A DNA stretch of 52,228 nucleotides from an uncultured Eubacterium sp. (GTDB lineage Bacteria > Bacillota > Clostridia > Lachnospirales > Lachnospiraceae), in the NCBI GenBank assembly GCA_947384955.1, contig CANDJC010000013.1:1-52228 (forward strand). Reading direction: 5' to 3'. The translations under genes were made by a program, and so were the position numbers. Shown here in pieces: positions 7,725 to 15,948 of this stretch; position 1 is the stretch's first letter; every line of letters starts with the position of its first letter. Below the pieces are notes generated by a model that saw nothing but the letters and a program-made list of their open reading frames with translations, ran no database searches and was not told where the DNA came from.

Positions 7725-8708
7725 TTATACAACCTTATACAGCTCATCCGCCTTTGGAGGCTCTAAAAACCTTTTCTCTCCGGCCGCATACAATACTCTG
7801 TCATTTCCCTTTACAGCCTTTCCTGCCACGACCGCGTGAATTCCAGCTTTTTCCAGCTCACGCACAATCGTATTCCCGTCGGCCGCCGCCATAAGCATAC
7901 AGCCGCTCGAAATCAGTTCATACGGATTAATATCAAAAAACTCACAAATCTCAACCGTTTCCTGACGGAGCGGGATTTTCTTTAAATCAATTTCCAGGCC
8001 GACACCCGATGCCTCGGCCATTTCCCATAAAGCGCCGAATATGCCGCCCTCTGTCACATCATGCATGGCAGCCACACCGTTACGCACCGCAATCTCAGCT
8101 TCCGGGAGTACGGAAAGCATCTGGTCAAACGCTTTTGCCTGGTCTATAAATGACTGCGTAAAACGCGTCCGCAGCTGCTCTTCTTTTTCTTTTGCAAGAA
8201 TCGCAGTTCCTTCGATGCCTGCCCATTTCGTAATAATCATGTCCATCCCGGGACGGGCGCCTGCTGTGGATACCAGCCTTCCTTTTTTCGCTTTCCCAAC
8301 GCCTGTTACCGAAATCAGCGGCTGATTTACCGCTTTTGTCACCTCGGTATGTCCGCCCATAATCTGTACGCTGACCTTTGCACAGGCAGCTTCCGCCTGG
8401 CTTATCATATTCCGCATTTTCTGCTCGCTGACGCGCTCCGGCAGCAGAACCGTCAGCATGACGCCAATCGGTTCTGCTCCTGCGCTTGCAAGGTCATTTA
8501 CTGTAATCTGAACTGCCAGCTCGCCGATATCCTGCACCGTGCCTGTAATCGGGTCCGTAGACATCACAAGCATTTCATCCTCCGCCACGGCAACCGCGGC
8601 ACAGTCCTCGCCCACAGACGCTCCTAAGAGCACTTCCTCCCTGCGGTTATGAATCTGGCTTAACACTGACCGTTTTAAAACCGTTTCCGGTATTTTACCT
8701 ATTTTCAT
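7725..8708 (-). CDS. AIR synthase-related (PurM/HypE-like) protein
   Basis: 327 aa ATP-binding protein of the PurM-ThiL-SelD-HypE superfamily. N-terminal ATP-grasp-like half: VGEDCAAVAV, MSTDPITG, NDLASAGAEPIGVMLTVLLPE, IMGGHTEVT. C-terminal half: MHDVTEGGIFGALWEMAEASG and ISSGCMLMA. It is closest in feel to HypE, but no hydrogenase-maturation gene is nearby and the HypE C-terminal cysteine motif is absent. It is therefore a standalone AIR-synthase-like protein of unknown substrate. First gene of the operon ending at truA. Confidence 0.85.
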   Translation of the reverse strand: MKIGKIPETVLKRSVLSQIHNRREEVLLGASVGEDCAAVAVAEDEMLVMSTDPITGTVQDIGELAVQITVNDLASAGAEPIGVMLTVLLPERVSEQKMRNMISQAEAACAKVSVQIMGGHTEVTKAVNQPLISVTGVGKAKKGRLVSTAGARPGMDMIITKWAGIEGTAILAKEKEEQLRTRFTQSFIDQAKAFDQMLSVLPEAEIAVRNGVAAMHDVTEGGIFGALWEMAEASGVGLEIDLKKIPLRQETVEICEFFDINPYELISSGCMLMAAADGNTIVRELEKAGIHAVVAGKAVKGNDRVLYAAGEKRFLEPPKADELYKVV

Positions 8709-8785
8709 ATCTTTCCAGTCCTTTGATTCTTCCCGTTTACAGTAAATCCGGGGTTTTCCTGCTCAGACACTGTCTGCTTCTTTCA

Positions 8786-10588
8786 TTACTGTTCCTTAGA
8801 ATCATTATCTGCTGTATCTTTGCTTTTTACAGAAGCGTCTGTTTCCTTTGCGTCTGTCTGCTTATCCCCGGAATCTGCCTTTGCTGCATCATCCTTTTTC
8901 GTCTCTGCTTTCGAAGCTTCTGCTTTCTTTTCTTCTTTTTTCTTCGGCTCTTCTTTCTTTTGTTCTTCTTTTTTCGGCTCTTCCTTCTTCGGCTCTTCTT
9001 CCTTTTTATCGTCCTCTTTCGGCTGTTCCTGCGTATTGTCATCCGGATTTCCTTCCGGGTTTTCATCCGGGTTTTCCGTATCGGAAGGCTCTTCCGGTTC
9101 CGGCTGTACCGGACGTGCCGCTATGGCTGCCGCAGTCTGAGCCGCTGAATAAATAGCCCCTTCATTCTGAGAAGCGATTGCATTCTGAATATAAGCCCTT
9201 GCTTCAGCGCTTGCCGTATTCGTGCCTACAATGATAATCTTTGGCGACGCACGGTAATTGCTGCTGTTAAATTCCTCACGGCTTTTTTCCACGCCGTTTT
9301 CTTTCACAATTTTCCACAGCTTTGCGGCCTTGCCTACATGGGCTGACTGCTGTACCGATACATAGCCTACGTTATGGCTTGCAGAGCCCTGAATCTGCGT
9401 TGCGGGATGATTTTCGCTGATAATCTCGCTTTCAAAAATAACCTCGCGGCCCGCATCCCTTGTCTCTTCGCCATATACATTAAACGTAATGATTCCGCCG
9501 CCTGTAATTCCTTCAATATAAACAGGAGCGTCTGTATTATTTTTGAACTTTAAGTCTTTATATGTTCCGGCAATTGCCGCGTCCATAGACGGATTTACAT
9601 AATTTACAATCATAGAATGCGGAAAACGTTCTGTAACCGCAAGCTCTGCTTTGATAACCGCATTGTATAATGTGGTCGATACCTGGCAGATGCCGCCGCC
9701 GTAAGTCTCTACAACCGTTCCGTTTTCATAGGAGCCTGCCAGCGCGTACCCGTGTTCTGCATCAAACGGGCTGACTGCTTCATATACAGAAAATTCATCC
9801 CCGGGATATAACAGTGTCCCGTTAATCCTGCTGCAGCCGTTGGCCACATTCATTGCACGGCCTGAGCTGGAACTGCTGTAATTGGTAGAAAACGTGCCAA
9901 GCACATCTTTGACTTTAGACAGTTCTTCTTTCGAGCCGCGCGGCTGTACGACATCAGCGCTCAGTTCGATTTCAGCTTCGCCGGTATCCCAGTCATTTGT
10001 AATATACTGCGCAATCGTCTGTGCCGATTTCTCTACGTTCACCTCAATCCCTTCATCTCCGCCGGTAATCGTAAAAGCGCCGTTTTCCCGCTTCAGGCCG
10101 CCGTCAACAGCTTCCTGGTCCACTTTCTTTTTATTTTTGGTCAGATACTTTTCAATCTGTGACTCATCCGTACGAAACGTAAGCTCCAGTGTCTTTGGCT
10201 CATGCTCCAAATCTTTTTTATCCTTATAGCGTGTAATCAGGCTCCCGCTCTTGCCAATCATCACGGCTTCTTCCACAACGCCCGTATTTTCCCATTCCAC
10301 GCCGAGCTGTTTTGCTGTCGCCTTCAGGCTCTTATCATTTACTTTTAATGTAAATTTTGTATCCTGTACGCCAGACACATATTCGTTCACAGCCTGCATC
10401 GCTTCCTGCTCATTCATGCCGCCGACTGCAACTTCGCCGATATATACGTTCTCCAGGATTTTATCCTCCTGTTTCGCGTCTGCATATGCGAGATTTACCG
10501 CAAATCCAGCCGCCAGAATACCAGCTGCAGCAAGCGTCCCGGCTGCAATTTTTTTCACATGTCTGTTAATCTGAAACTTCACTCTCAT
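8786..10588 (-). CDS. VanW-family exported protein
   Basis: 600 aa cell-surface protein. A basic N-terminus and a hydrophobic segment at about 12-34 form a signal anchor. Residues ~50-210 contain repeated peptidoglycan-binding-4-like segments (VGGMNEQEAMQAVNEYV). The VanW domain follows at ~225-360 with FSTNYSSSSSGRAMNV, GYALAGSYENGTVVETYGGG and ICQVSTTLYNAVIKAEL. The last ~100 residues are a low-complexity Pro/Glu/Lys tail, probably wall-spanning. VanW is named from vancomycin clusters but its function is unsettled; no van genes are here, so resistance should not be inferred. Confidence 0.92.
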   Translation of the reverse strand: MRVKFQINRHVKKIAAGTLAAAGILAAGFAVNLAYADAKQEDKILENVYIGEVAVGGMNEQEAMQAVNEYVSGVQDTKFTLKVNDKSLKATAKQLGVEWENTGVVEEAVMIGKSGSLITRYKDKKDLEHEPKTLELTFRTDESQIEKYLTKNKKKVDQEAVDGGLKRENGAFTITGGDEGIEVNVEKSAQTIAQYITNDWDTGEAEIELSADVVQPRGSKEELSKVKDVLGTFSTNYSSSSSGRAMNVANGCSRINGTLLYPGDEFSVYEAVSPFDAEHGYALAGSYENGTVVETYGGGICQVSTTLYNAVIKAELAVTERFPHSMIVNYVNPSMDAAIAGTYKDLKFKNNTDAPVYIEGITGGGIITFNVYGEETRDAGREVIFESEIISENHPATQIQGSASHNVGYVSVQQSAHVGKAAKLWKIVKENGVEKSREEFNSSNYRASPKIIIVGTNTASAEARAYIQNAIASQNEGAIYSAAQTAAAIAARPVQPEPEEPSDTENPDENPEGNPDDNTQEQPKEDDKKEEEPKKEEPKKEEQKKEEPKKKEEKKAEASKAETKKDDAAKADSGDKQTDAKETDASVKSKDTADNDSKEQ

Positions 10589-10652
10589 CCATCCCTTCCT
10601 GAATAAATTTCCCCATTATAAATCTAAATAAAGCAGAATATTACGAATATAT

Positions 10653-10681
10653 TTGACAGAAACACATATATTCTGTATATT
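10653..10681 (+). promoter_or_regulatory. sigma-A-like promoter facing plus strand
   Basis: TTGACA at 10653-10658 and TATATT at 10676-10681 with a 17-bp spacer. It points away from the VanW gene and across the opposite-strand 46-aa gene; the next plus-strand gene starts at 11022. It may give an antisense or long-leader transcript, or be fortuitous. Confidence 0.4.
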
Positions 10682-10719
10682 ATACCCAAAGGCGCCCTGT
10701 ACCGGACGTGCTTTACTGC

Positions 10720-10860
10720 TTACATCAGCGCCGCTGCCAGAAGAGGCAGCACCATTGCTATCGCCAGAAGAATGCACACAGCTGCGGCGGCTGTCCTTTT
10801 CTTTTTAGAATTATAAATCGTGGTTTTTGTTTTTTTAGATTTTGACACTGCATTAGACAT
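10720..10860 (-). CDS. 46-aa single-span membrane protein
   Basis: A short gene between the VanW protein and the divergent TPR-like gene. It has an ATG start with AAAGAGG 5 nt upstream and a TAA stop. Residues 1-22 are strongly basic (KSKKTKTT, SKKKRT). Residues ~23-45 form one hydrophobic helix (AAAAVCILLAIAMVLPLLAA). The positive-inside rule puts the N-terminus in the cytoplasm. It resembles neither a toxin nor a known leader that I recognise. It may be co-transcribed with the VanW gene 131 nt downstream. Confidence 0.65.
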   Translation of the reverse strand: MSNAVSKSKKTKTTIYNSKKKRTAAAAVCILLAIAMVLPLLAAALM

Positions 10861-11021
10861 AGAAACCTCTTTCCCAGGCCGGTATGTGCCTGTAATATAT
10901 TATCGTTGATAATTTATGACTTATTTATAGTGATATTGATTAAATATTTCATAATGTAACAGATGCTGCCAGAAATACCAGGCAGGAACCAATGCATTCA
11001 GACCAGAAAGGATAAATTATT

Positions 11022-11648
11022 ATGCCATTACTCATACTGCCTTTTATTATCATTCTCCTGTCCGTGTTCTCGCTGTTTCGAAACAATTCCCAGCGTGCTT
11101 TGAAAAAACAGCAGGACGCCTTCTGGGAAAAGGAACAGCGTGCAAACCAGACACGCAGACAGGATATCAGCCAGTTAGACTACATCCGTATCCCTATGGA
11201 TGCCTTTCCGTTCGGACAGTATACGGATGAACAGCTCGCTTCCTTCGAAAACATCCTTAAGAATTTAAGCTCCCGCCAGATTCTGAACCTGACCGGCATT
11301 TCCAATACAGACCTGAAGCTTCAGTACGGTGCCGCCAATCTGCCCGTTTTATCGGAATGCGACGCAAACTTTACCACGCTCGCCAAAACAGTCGCATCCT
11401 ACGGAACCCGCCTGGCACAGCTCGGACACTGGCAGGACGCTGTTCATGTGTTAGAATTCGGCATAGCCTGCAAAACGGATATCAGCAAAAACTATACGCA
11501 GCTTGGTTCGCTGTACCGCGAACACGGCCAGTCTGAAAAACTCGAAAAGCTCATCCAGACGGTACGCGATTCAGACCTGCTGCTAAAAGACTCTGTTTTG
11601 GCACAGCTTTCCAATGACGCTGATGAAAATCCTGCTTCAGAATCCTGA
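11022..11648 (+). CDS. membrane-anchored TPR-like hypothetical protein
   Basis: 208 aa. One N-terminal membrane segment (about 3-19, PLLILPFIIILLSVFSLF), then a basic/polar linker, then a soluble alpha-helical domain. Residues ~118-190 read like two tetratricopeptide-type helix pairs (LAQLGHWQDAVHVLEFGI; YTQLGSLYREHGQSEKLE). AAAGGA lies 9 nt before ATG. A single gene divergent from the VanW region and convergent with the exonuclease gene. No function recognised; TPR folds usually mediate protein contacts. Confidence 0.75.
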   Translation: MPLLILPFIIILLSVFSLFRNNSQRALKKQQDAFWEKEQRANQTRRQDISQLDYIRIPMDAFPFGQYTDEQLASFENILKNLSSRQILNLTGISNTDLKLQYGAANLPVLSECDANFTTLAKTVASYGTRLAQLGHWQDAVHVLEFGIACKTDISKNYTQLGSLYREHGQSEKLEKLIQTVRDSDLLLKDSVLAQLSNDADENPASES

Positions 11649-11702
11649 ATCATATTCTCACCGCCCTGCAGTCAGACAGTGTCCGCTGCTTGCAAGGCAG
11701 GG

Positions 11703-12416
11703 CTATGGAATCCTCCCGTACCTGGCAGTTAAGCGGTCAATCTGTCTGGACGCCTCATTTTTGGTCAGCGTTTCCCAGGATACATTTAATGTAACTTTAT
11801 GATAATCCGCCAGCTCCTTTAAATGATTCTTCTGCCTGTTTGTAGCCGGCGACTGCTTTTTGGCTTTATACATCAGCGGAAACGGCATAAACAGCTCCGG
11901 CTGCTGCGCTTCATATTCCGCTTCAAAAATCTCATACAGCTCTCTTACTGCCATTGCGTCATCCAGCGCGCGGTGCCTGTGTTCCCTGTAAATTCCATAA
12001 CGGTCGCATAACATCTGAAGCGTCTTTTTCACATCCGGCTCCAGCAGCTTTCTTGCGATTTTCAATGTATCGATTCCCGGATGCTCAAATTCCGCATTCC
12101 TGTTTTTTGCCGCCTGCTTTAAAAAGCCATAGTCAAATACCACATTATGTCCCAGCAGCACCGATTCTTTGCAAAACTCTATGATTTCGGGAATCACCTC
12201 GTCTAACTCTCTTCCCCCGGCTGCCATCTCATTCGTAATCCCGGTAAGCCTGATTACCTCTTCCGGCAGCTCCAGATGCGGATGAATCATTGCCTGATAC
12301 TCAGCTTCTATTTTTTTATCTTTTACCCGGACAGCCCCTATTTCTAAAATACTGTCACGTCTTGCATTCAGCCCTGTCATCTCTAAATCAATTGCCACAT
12401 AATTTCTTAAAATCAA
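11703..12416 (-). CDS. DEDDh 3'-5' exonuclease (DnaQ-like)
   Basis: 237 aa. The exonuclease domain occupies about 5-165. The metal-binding residues fit D10/E12 (AIDLEMTG), D95 (HNVVFDYGFLK) and the H148-x4-D153 pair (HRHRALDD), the DEDDh type of DNA polymerase III epsilon and PolC proofreading domains. The C-terminal ~60 residues include QKNHLKELADYHKV, possibly a small nucleic-acid-binding add-on. The start codon is TTG (12414-12416), overlapping the TGA of nth; GGGGA lies about 10 nt upstream. Pairing with nth suggests a repair role. Confidence 0.88.
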   Translation of the reverse strand: MILRNYVAIDLEMTGLNARRDSILEIGAVRVKDKKIEAEYQAMIHPHLELPEEVIRLTGITNEMAAGGRELDEVIPEIIEFCKESVLLGHNVVFDYGFLKQAAKNRNAEFEHPGIDTLKIARKLLEPDVKKTLQMLCDRYGIYREHRHRALDDAMAVRELYEIFEAEYEAQQPELFMPFPLMYKAKKQSPATNRQKNHLKELADYHKVTLNVSWETLTKNEASRQIDRLTARYGRIP

Positions 12417-13045
12417 ATTTTCTTATCCCCTGCCTTACATAAGTCCTGCAAAAAGCATTCGCTGCATTTCGGGCTGCGGGCAATGCATATGCTTCGCCCG
12501 AAAGTAATAATCTGCATATTGTATAAAATCCAGTGGTCCTTCGGCAGAACCTTCATTAAATCCTGCTCGATTTTAAAAGGGTCTGATTCTTTTGTAAAGC
12601 CCAGACGGTTTGAAATACGTTTTACATGCGTATCCACAACAATGCTCGGTTCATGATAAACATTTCCGCGGATTACATTGGCTGTCTTACGCCCTACGCC
12701 TGCAAGGCTGGTCAGCTCTTCTATCGTCGAAGGTACTTCGCCTCCAAATTTTGACACCAGGTCCCTGCAGCAGGAAATAATATTTTTCGCCTTGCTGTGA
12801 TAAAATCCTATGGAATGAATATCCTGTTCGAGCTCCTGTAAATCAGCATTCGCAAATTTTTCCAGTGTATCGTATTTTTGAAATAAATCCGCGGTCACGA
12901 TATTGACCCTGGCATCGGTACACTGGGCGCTTAAAATAACTGCAATCAGAAGCTGCCATGCATTGTCATGATTCAGATAACACATTGCGTCTGTTCCGTA
13001 CATGTTATCAAGCCGTTCTAAAATCCGGGCGGTGCGTTTTGTCAT
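12413..13045 (-). CDS. nth: endonuclease III (DNA glycosylase/AP lyase)
   Basis: Base-excision repair enzyme that removes oxidised pyrimidines and nicks abasic sites. 210 aa. Helix-hairpin-helix LAGVGRKTANV contains the catalytic lysine K120, and the catalytic aspartate is D138 in VVDTHVKR, the same numbers as in the E. coli enzyme. The C-terminal [4Fe-4S] ligands are spaced C-x6-C-x2-C-x5-C (CIARSPKCSECFLQDLC). First gene of a two-gene unit with the exonuclease, behind a good promoter at 13088-13116. Confidence 0.97.
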   Translation of the reverse strand: MTKRTARILERLDNMYGTDAMCYLNHDNAWQLLIAVILSAQCTDARVNIVTADLFQKYDTLEKFANADLQELEQDIHSIGFYHSKAKNIISCCRDLVSKFGGEVPSTIEELTSLAGVGRKTANVIRGNVYHEPSIVVDTHVKRISNRLGFTKESDPFKIEQDLMKVLPKDHWILYNMQIITFGRSICIARSPKCSECFLQDLCKAGDKKI

Positions 13046-13087
13046 ATGTATGCCTCCTTGCTGGGCAGGTATTCTTACTCACACTAG

Positions 13088-13116
13088 ATAATAGAGAGTT
13101 TTTTCTCATTTGTCAA
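13088..13116 (-). promoter_or_regulatory. sigma-A promoter for nth-exonuclease
   Basis: On the minus strand TTGACA (13111-13116), a 17-bp spacer, then TATTAT (13088-13093). The predicted start is about 35 nt before the nth ATG. Confidence 0.75.
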
Positions 13117-13218
13117 TGATACTCATAATCAATATAATACGTATGATGCCGTGAAATTTTGTATGTATTGACGAAAGTTTCTTCGTCCGTCTGTTTTTTG
13201 GCGGATTTTACAGGAACG

Positions 13219-13247
13219 CTCCGGGCAGGCAGAAAGACTGCCCGGAG
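13219..13247. terminator. 10-bp GC-rich inverted repeat after DUF2520 gene
   Basis: CTCCGGGCAG (13219-13228) and CTGCCCGGAG (13238-13247) form a perfect 10-bp stem with a 9-nt loop, 24 nt beyond the DUF2520 stop. Neither strand has a U-run directly after it, so it may be a factor-dependent terminator or an RNA-stabilising stem. Confidence 0.5.
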
Positions 13248-13270
13248 ACAAAAAGATTCGATGATAGAAG

Positions 13271-14122
13271 TTAATGCCTTTTGGAATTCAGCATGTTCTG
13301 AAGTTCTGTATAATCACGGGAAGGGTTTTTCATTTTTGCAATCTGTACCAGCTTCAGCCCCAGCGTCTGATACAGGTTCTGGTCTTCCTCATTCAGACAG
13401 TTTAAATGCTTGCGGACAGTCTGAATGTCGCCCCGCTCAATAGGCCCCGTCAGCGCCTGTGCACAGTCATGCCGCAGTACATTTTCAATATTCTGCACAA
13501 CCAGCTCTTTTGTCGCCTGCCTGGCATCTTCCCTGGAAAATCCGCACTCCTCCAAAAGGCGGTACCCGGTATCTAAAGCAGCGATAACCTGATTGCTGAG
13601 AATACTTGCGGCCGCATGGTATTTCGGCTTGCATTCTCCCGGAATCCGGCAGACCGTGTTGCCCAGCCCGGTAAACAATTCAGAAACCGTTTTTACAGCA
13701 TCCTTCTGGCCCTCAATCGTAAAAAAGGAATGTTTTAACTGCTCATAAGACGAAAAGCGGTCGCTGAAAGGCAGCATAGGATGAAACGAACAGCCCGCAG
13801 CCCCGGTTTTTTCGATTCCTGTAAAAGCATCCGACGGCAGCGCGCCGCTGCAGTGACAGATAATTTTCTGCGCAATCGAAAGCGGGCGGATTGTTTCCCA
13901 TGTATCCTGAATCCTGCCGTCCGGTGTAGTCAGAAAGAGCAGGCTGCTGTGCAGGACAAGCTCTTCTATCTTTGAAAAACTCTCAGAATCTGTAAATGCA
14001 GCAGCGCTGTCTGCGGCTTCTGCGGATATGTCATAATATCCGGCGATATCTATACCGGACACGGATAAGTATTTTCCTATAGAACAGCCGACTCTGCCGG
14101 CTCCGATAAATCCTATTTTCAT
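13271..14122 (-). CDS. Rossmann-like/DUF2520 protein
   Basis: 283 aa. The N-terminal Rossmann domain has the dinucleotide motif GFIGAGRVGCSIG at residues 4-16. The C-terminal half is the DUF2520 helical domain (HAAASILSNQVIAALDTGYRLLEECG; LTGPIERGDIQTVRKHL). The architecture resembles ketopantoate reductase and 6-phosphogluconate-type dehydrogenases, and homologs often sit near pantothenate genes. Here it lies 69 nt behind nadA in the same orientation. An NAD(P)-dependent reductase role is plausible but unproven. Confidence 0.85.
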   Translation of the reverse strand: MKIGFIGAGRVGCSIGKYLSVSGIDIAGYYDISAEAADSAAAFTDSESFSKIEELVLHSSLLFLTTPDGRIQDTWETIRPLSIAQKIICHCSGALPSDAFTGIEKTGAAGCSFHPMLPFSDRFSSYEQLKHSFFTIEGQKDAVKTVSELFTGLGNTVCRIPGECKPKYHAAASILSNQVIAALDTGYRLLEECGFSREDARQATKELVVQNIENVLRHDCAQALTGPIERGDIQTVRKHLNCLNEEDQNLYQTLGLKLVQIAKMKNPSRDYTELQNMLNSKRH

Positions 14123-14191
14123 AAACGCACCTCTTCTGCCTGTGTATATACGTGGCTTCCTCCTGTTCTGCTTCCAAAAACGGTATGCCTG

Positions 14192-15109
14192 TTATCCGAG
14201 AGTCAGCATCGTATCAATGCATCTGCGGGCTTTTTCCATCACATCATCAGCCAGTATAATTTCTTCTCCCCCGGTACCGCATACGCAGCGGTAAACATCC
14301 ATAAGCGTTGTCAGCTTCATATTGCTGCAGATACAGTCTTTGGATAATGCATAAAACTGCTTGTCCGGACATTCGAACTGCAGATGCTGGACAATACTGT
14401 TCTCTGTTCCGATAATAAATTCTTTATCGCGGCTCTGCTTTGCATAATCCATAATGCCTGTCGTGCTTCCGGCATAATCAGCCTGGGCTGTAACCTCTGG
14501 CAGACATTCCGGGTGAACCAGCAGCTTTGCATTCGGATAAAGCGCGCGGATTCGTTCTGTCTCTTTTGCAGAGATGCCGGTATGTGCCGGACATCCGCCT
14601 TTCATCAGCCGGATATTTTTTTCAGGCACCTTTGCGGCAATCCATGCGCCCAGATTGCAGTCCGGGATAAACAGAATGTCCGGATTGTCCAGATTTTTTA
14701 TAATCTTTAAAGCCGAAGAAGACGTCACACATACGTCGCAGACCGTCTTTAACTCCGCGGTTGTATTAATATACGCAGCTACCGTATAGCCTGGATATTC
14801 TTTTTTTAAAGCCTTAAGCTCATCGGCTGAAATCTGCTCCGCCATCGGACAGCCGGCCATGGAATGGGACAGCAGGACCCGTTTCTGCGGAGAAAGAATT
14901 TTTACAGTCTCCGCCATAAAACGTACCCCGCACAGTAAAATTGTTTTCTGGCTGGCTTTTGCGGCTTCCAGACTGAGTCCGTAAGAATCTCCGATATAAT
15001 CCGCAACCTCCCAGATATCATGGCTCTGATAAGCATGCGCCAGAATGCAGATATCATGTTCTTTTTTCAGCCGGAGGATTTCTTCCTGGAGAGTTTTTGT
15101 CGTATACAT
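14192..15109 (-). CDS. nadA: quinolinate synthase
   Basis: Condenses iminoaspartate with dihydroxyacetone phosphate to quinolinate in de novo NAD synthesis, using a [4Fe-4S] cluster. 305 aa, the typical short NadA. Conserved stretches are LCGVRFMAETVKIL, AGCPMAEQ, CDVCVTSSSALKI, PDCNLG, GGCPAHTGI, HPECLPEV and GSTTGIMDYA. Cluster cysteines are expected in CGVRF, HPEC and a C-terminal position. The usual partners nadB and nadC are not adjacent. It has its own perfect promoter at 15160-15188. Confidence 0.96.
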   Translation of the reverse strand: MYTTKTLQEEILRLKKEHDICILAHAYQSHDIWEVADYIGDSYGLSLEAAKASQKTILLCGVRFMAETVKILSPQKRVLLSHSMAGCPMAEQISADELKALKKEYPGYTVAAYINTTAELKTVCDVCVTSSSALKIIKNLDNPDILFIPDCNLGAWIAAKVPEKNIRLMKGGCPAHTGISAKETERIRALYPNAKLLVHPECLPEVTAQADYAGSTTGIMDYAKQSRDKEFIIGTENSIVQHLQFECPDKQFYALSKDCICSNMKLTTLMDVYRCVCGTGGEEIILADDVMEKARRCIDTMLTLG

Positions 15110-15159
15110 AATTTGCCCTTTCTTATGTTTGGGTGAATGCCTGCTCTGAAACTGAAATG

Positions 15160-15188
15160 ATTATATATAAACAAATTTATTCTGTCAA
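15160..15188 (-). promoter_or_regulatory. consensus sigma-A promoter for nadA
   Basis: TTGACA (15183-15188 on the minus strand), 17-bp spacer, TATAAT (15160-15165); both hexamers perfect. The 5' UTR to nadA is about 45 nt. I saw no clear operator palindrome over it. Confidence 0.85.
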
Positions 15189-15214
15189 TATGAACAGGGG
15201 GAATGAAAGTGATT

Positions 15215-15904
15215 TTACGGTTTCACTTCCGCATCCCACACATACCCCAGCCCGCGAATATTCTTAATATACACTGGTTTCGCCGGCTGCTCCTCGATTT
15301 TTTCACGCAGCCTTCGGATATTGACCGCAAGCGTGTTCTCATCCAGAAAGTCGCCGTCCGCATCAAACACCCGCTCGAGTATCTGCCTTTTTGACAGCAC
15401 CTGTTTCGGATGCTGCATAAACATGCTGAGCAGCTTCCATTCATTTTTGCTGAGAGACACCCCGGCATCTTTTACTTTCAGCTTCATTTCCTTCAGGTTC
15501 AGGCTGATTTCACCGGAAGTAAGGATTTCCGAATCCGCGTCTTTTGCACAGCGTTTAAAATAAGCCTCAATTTTCAGCAGCAGCACCGAAAGGCTGAATG
15601 GTTTTGTAATATAATCATCCGCGCCCGCTTCATACCCAAGCACCTGCTCCATTTCCTGGCTGAGCGCCGTCAGGCAGATGATATAGACATCCCTCAGTTT
15701 TTTATACCACATGATAAAATCCAGTCCGCTGCCATCCGGCAGGTTAATGTCACAGATTATGATTTCCGGCCCAAAAGAAAGCGCCCGGGTTCTCGCCTCC
15801 TGTATCGTATGGCAGGCACAGACCGCATGGCCCGCTTTCTGCAGTGAAAAGAAAATCCCCCTGTTTACACTGTCTTCATCCTCCAGAATCAGTATTTTTC
15901 CCAT
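15215..15904 (-). CDS. OmpR/PhoB-family response regulator (orphan)
   Basis: 229 aa. Receiver domain 1-120 with acidic pocket E8-D9-E10, phospho-acceptor D52 (IICDINLPDGSG) and the TKPF lysine. Winged-helix DNA-binding domain from ~130, ending NIRGLGYVWDAEV. It is 44 nt behind an ABC exporter in the same orientation, and no histidine kinase adjoins either gene. The exporter may be its target, with the kinase elsewhere or supplied by cross-talk. Confidence 0.94.
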   Translation of the reverse strand: MGKILILEDEDSVNRGIFFSLQKAGHAVCACHTIQEARTRALSFGPEIIICDINLPDGSGLDFIMWYKKLRDVYIICLTALSQEMEQVLGYEAGADDYITKPFSLSVLLLKIEAYFKRCAKDADSEILTSGEISLNLKEMKLKVKDAGVSLSKNEWKLLSMFMQHPKQVLSKRQILERVFDADGDFLDENTLAVNIRRLREKIEEQPAKPVYIKNIRGLGYVWDAEVKP

Positions 15905-15948
15905 TCGCTCTCATCTCCGTCATTAGGAAGATGCGCTTTCTGCATCGG

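Noticed and set aside
7725-8708. HypE hydrogenase maturation protein
   Set aside because: The superfamily fits, but the terminal cysteine motif of HypE and all other hyp or hydrogenase genes are missing.
8723-9148. Plus-strand frames with Phe/Ser/Leu runs
   Set aside because: They are the complement of the Lys/Glu/Pro-rich tail codons of the VanW protein.
8786-10588. Vancomycin resistance from the VanW gene
   Set aside because: No vanHAX-type ligase, VanRS pair or other van gene is present. VanW-domain proteins are common in Clostridia without resistance.
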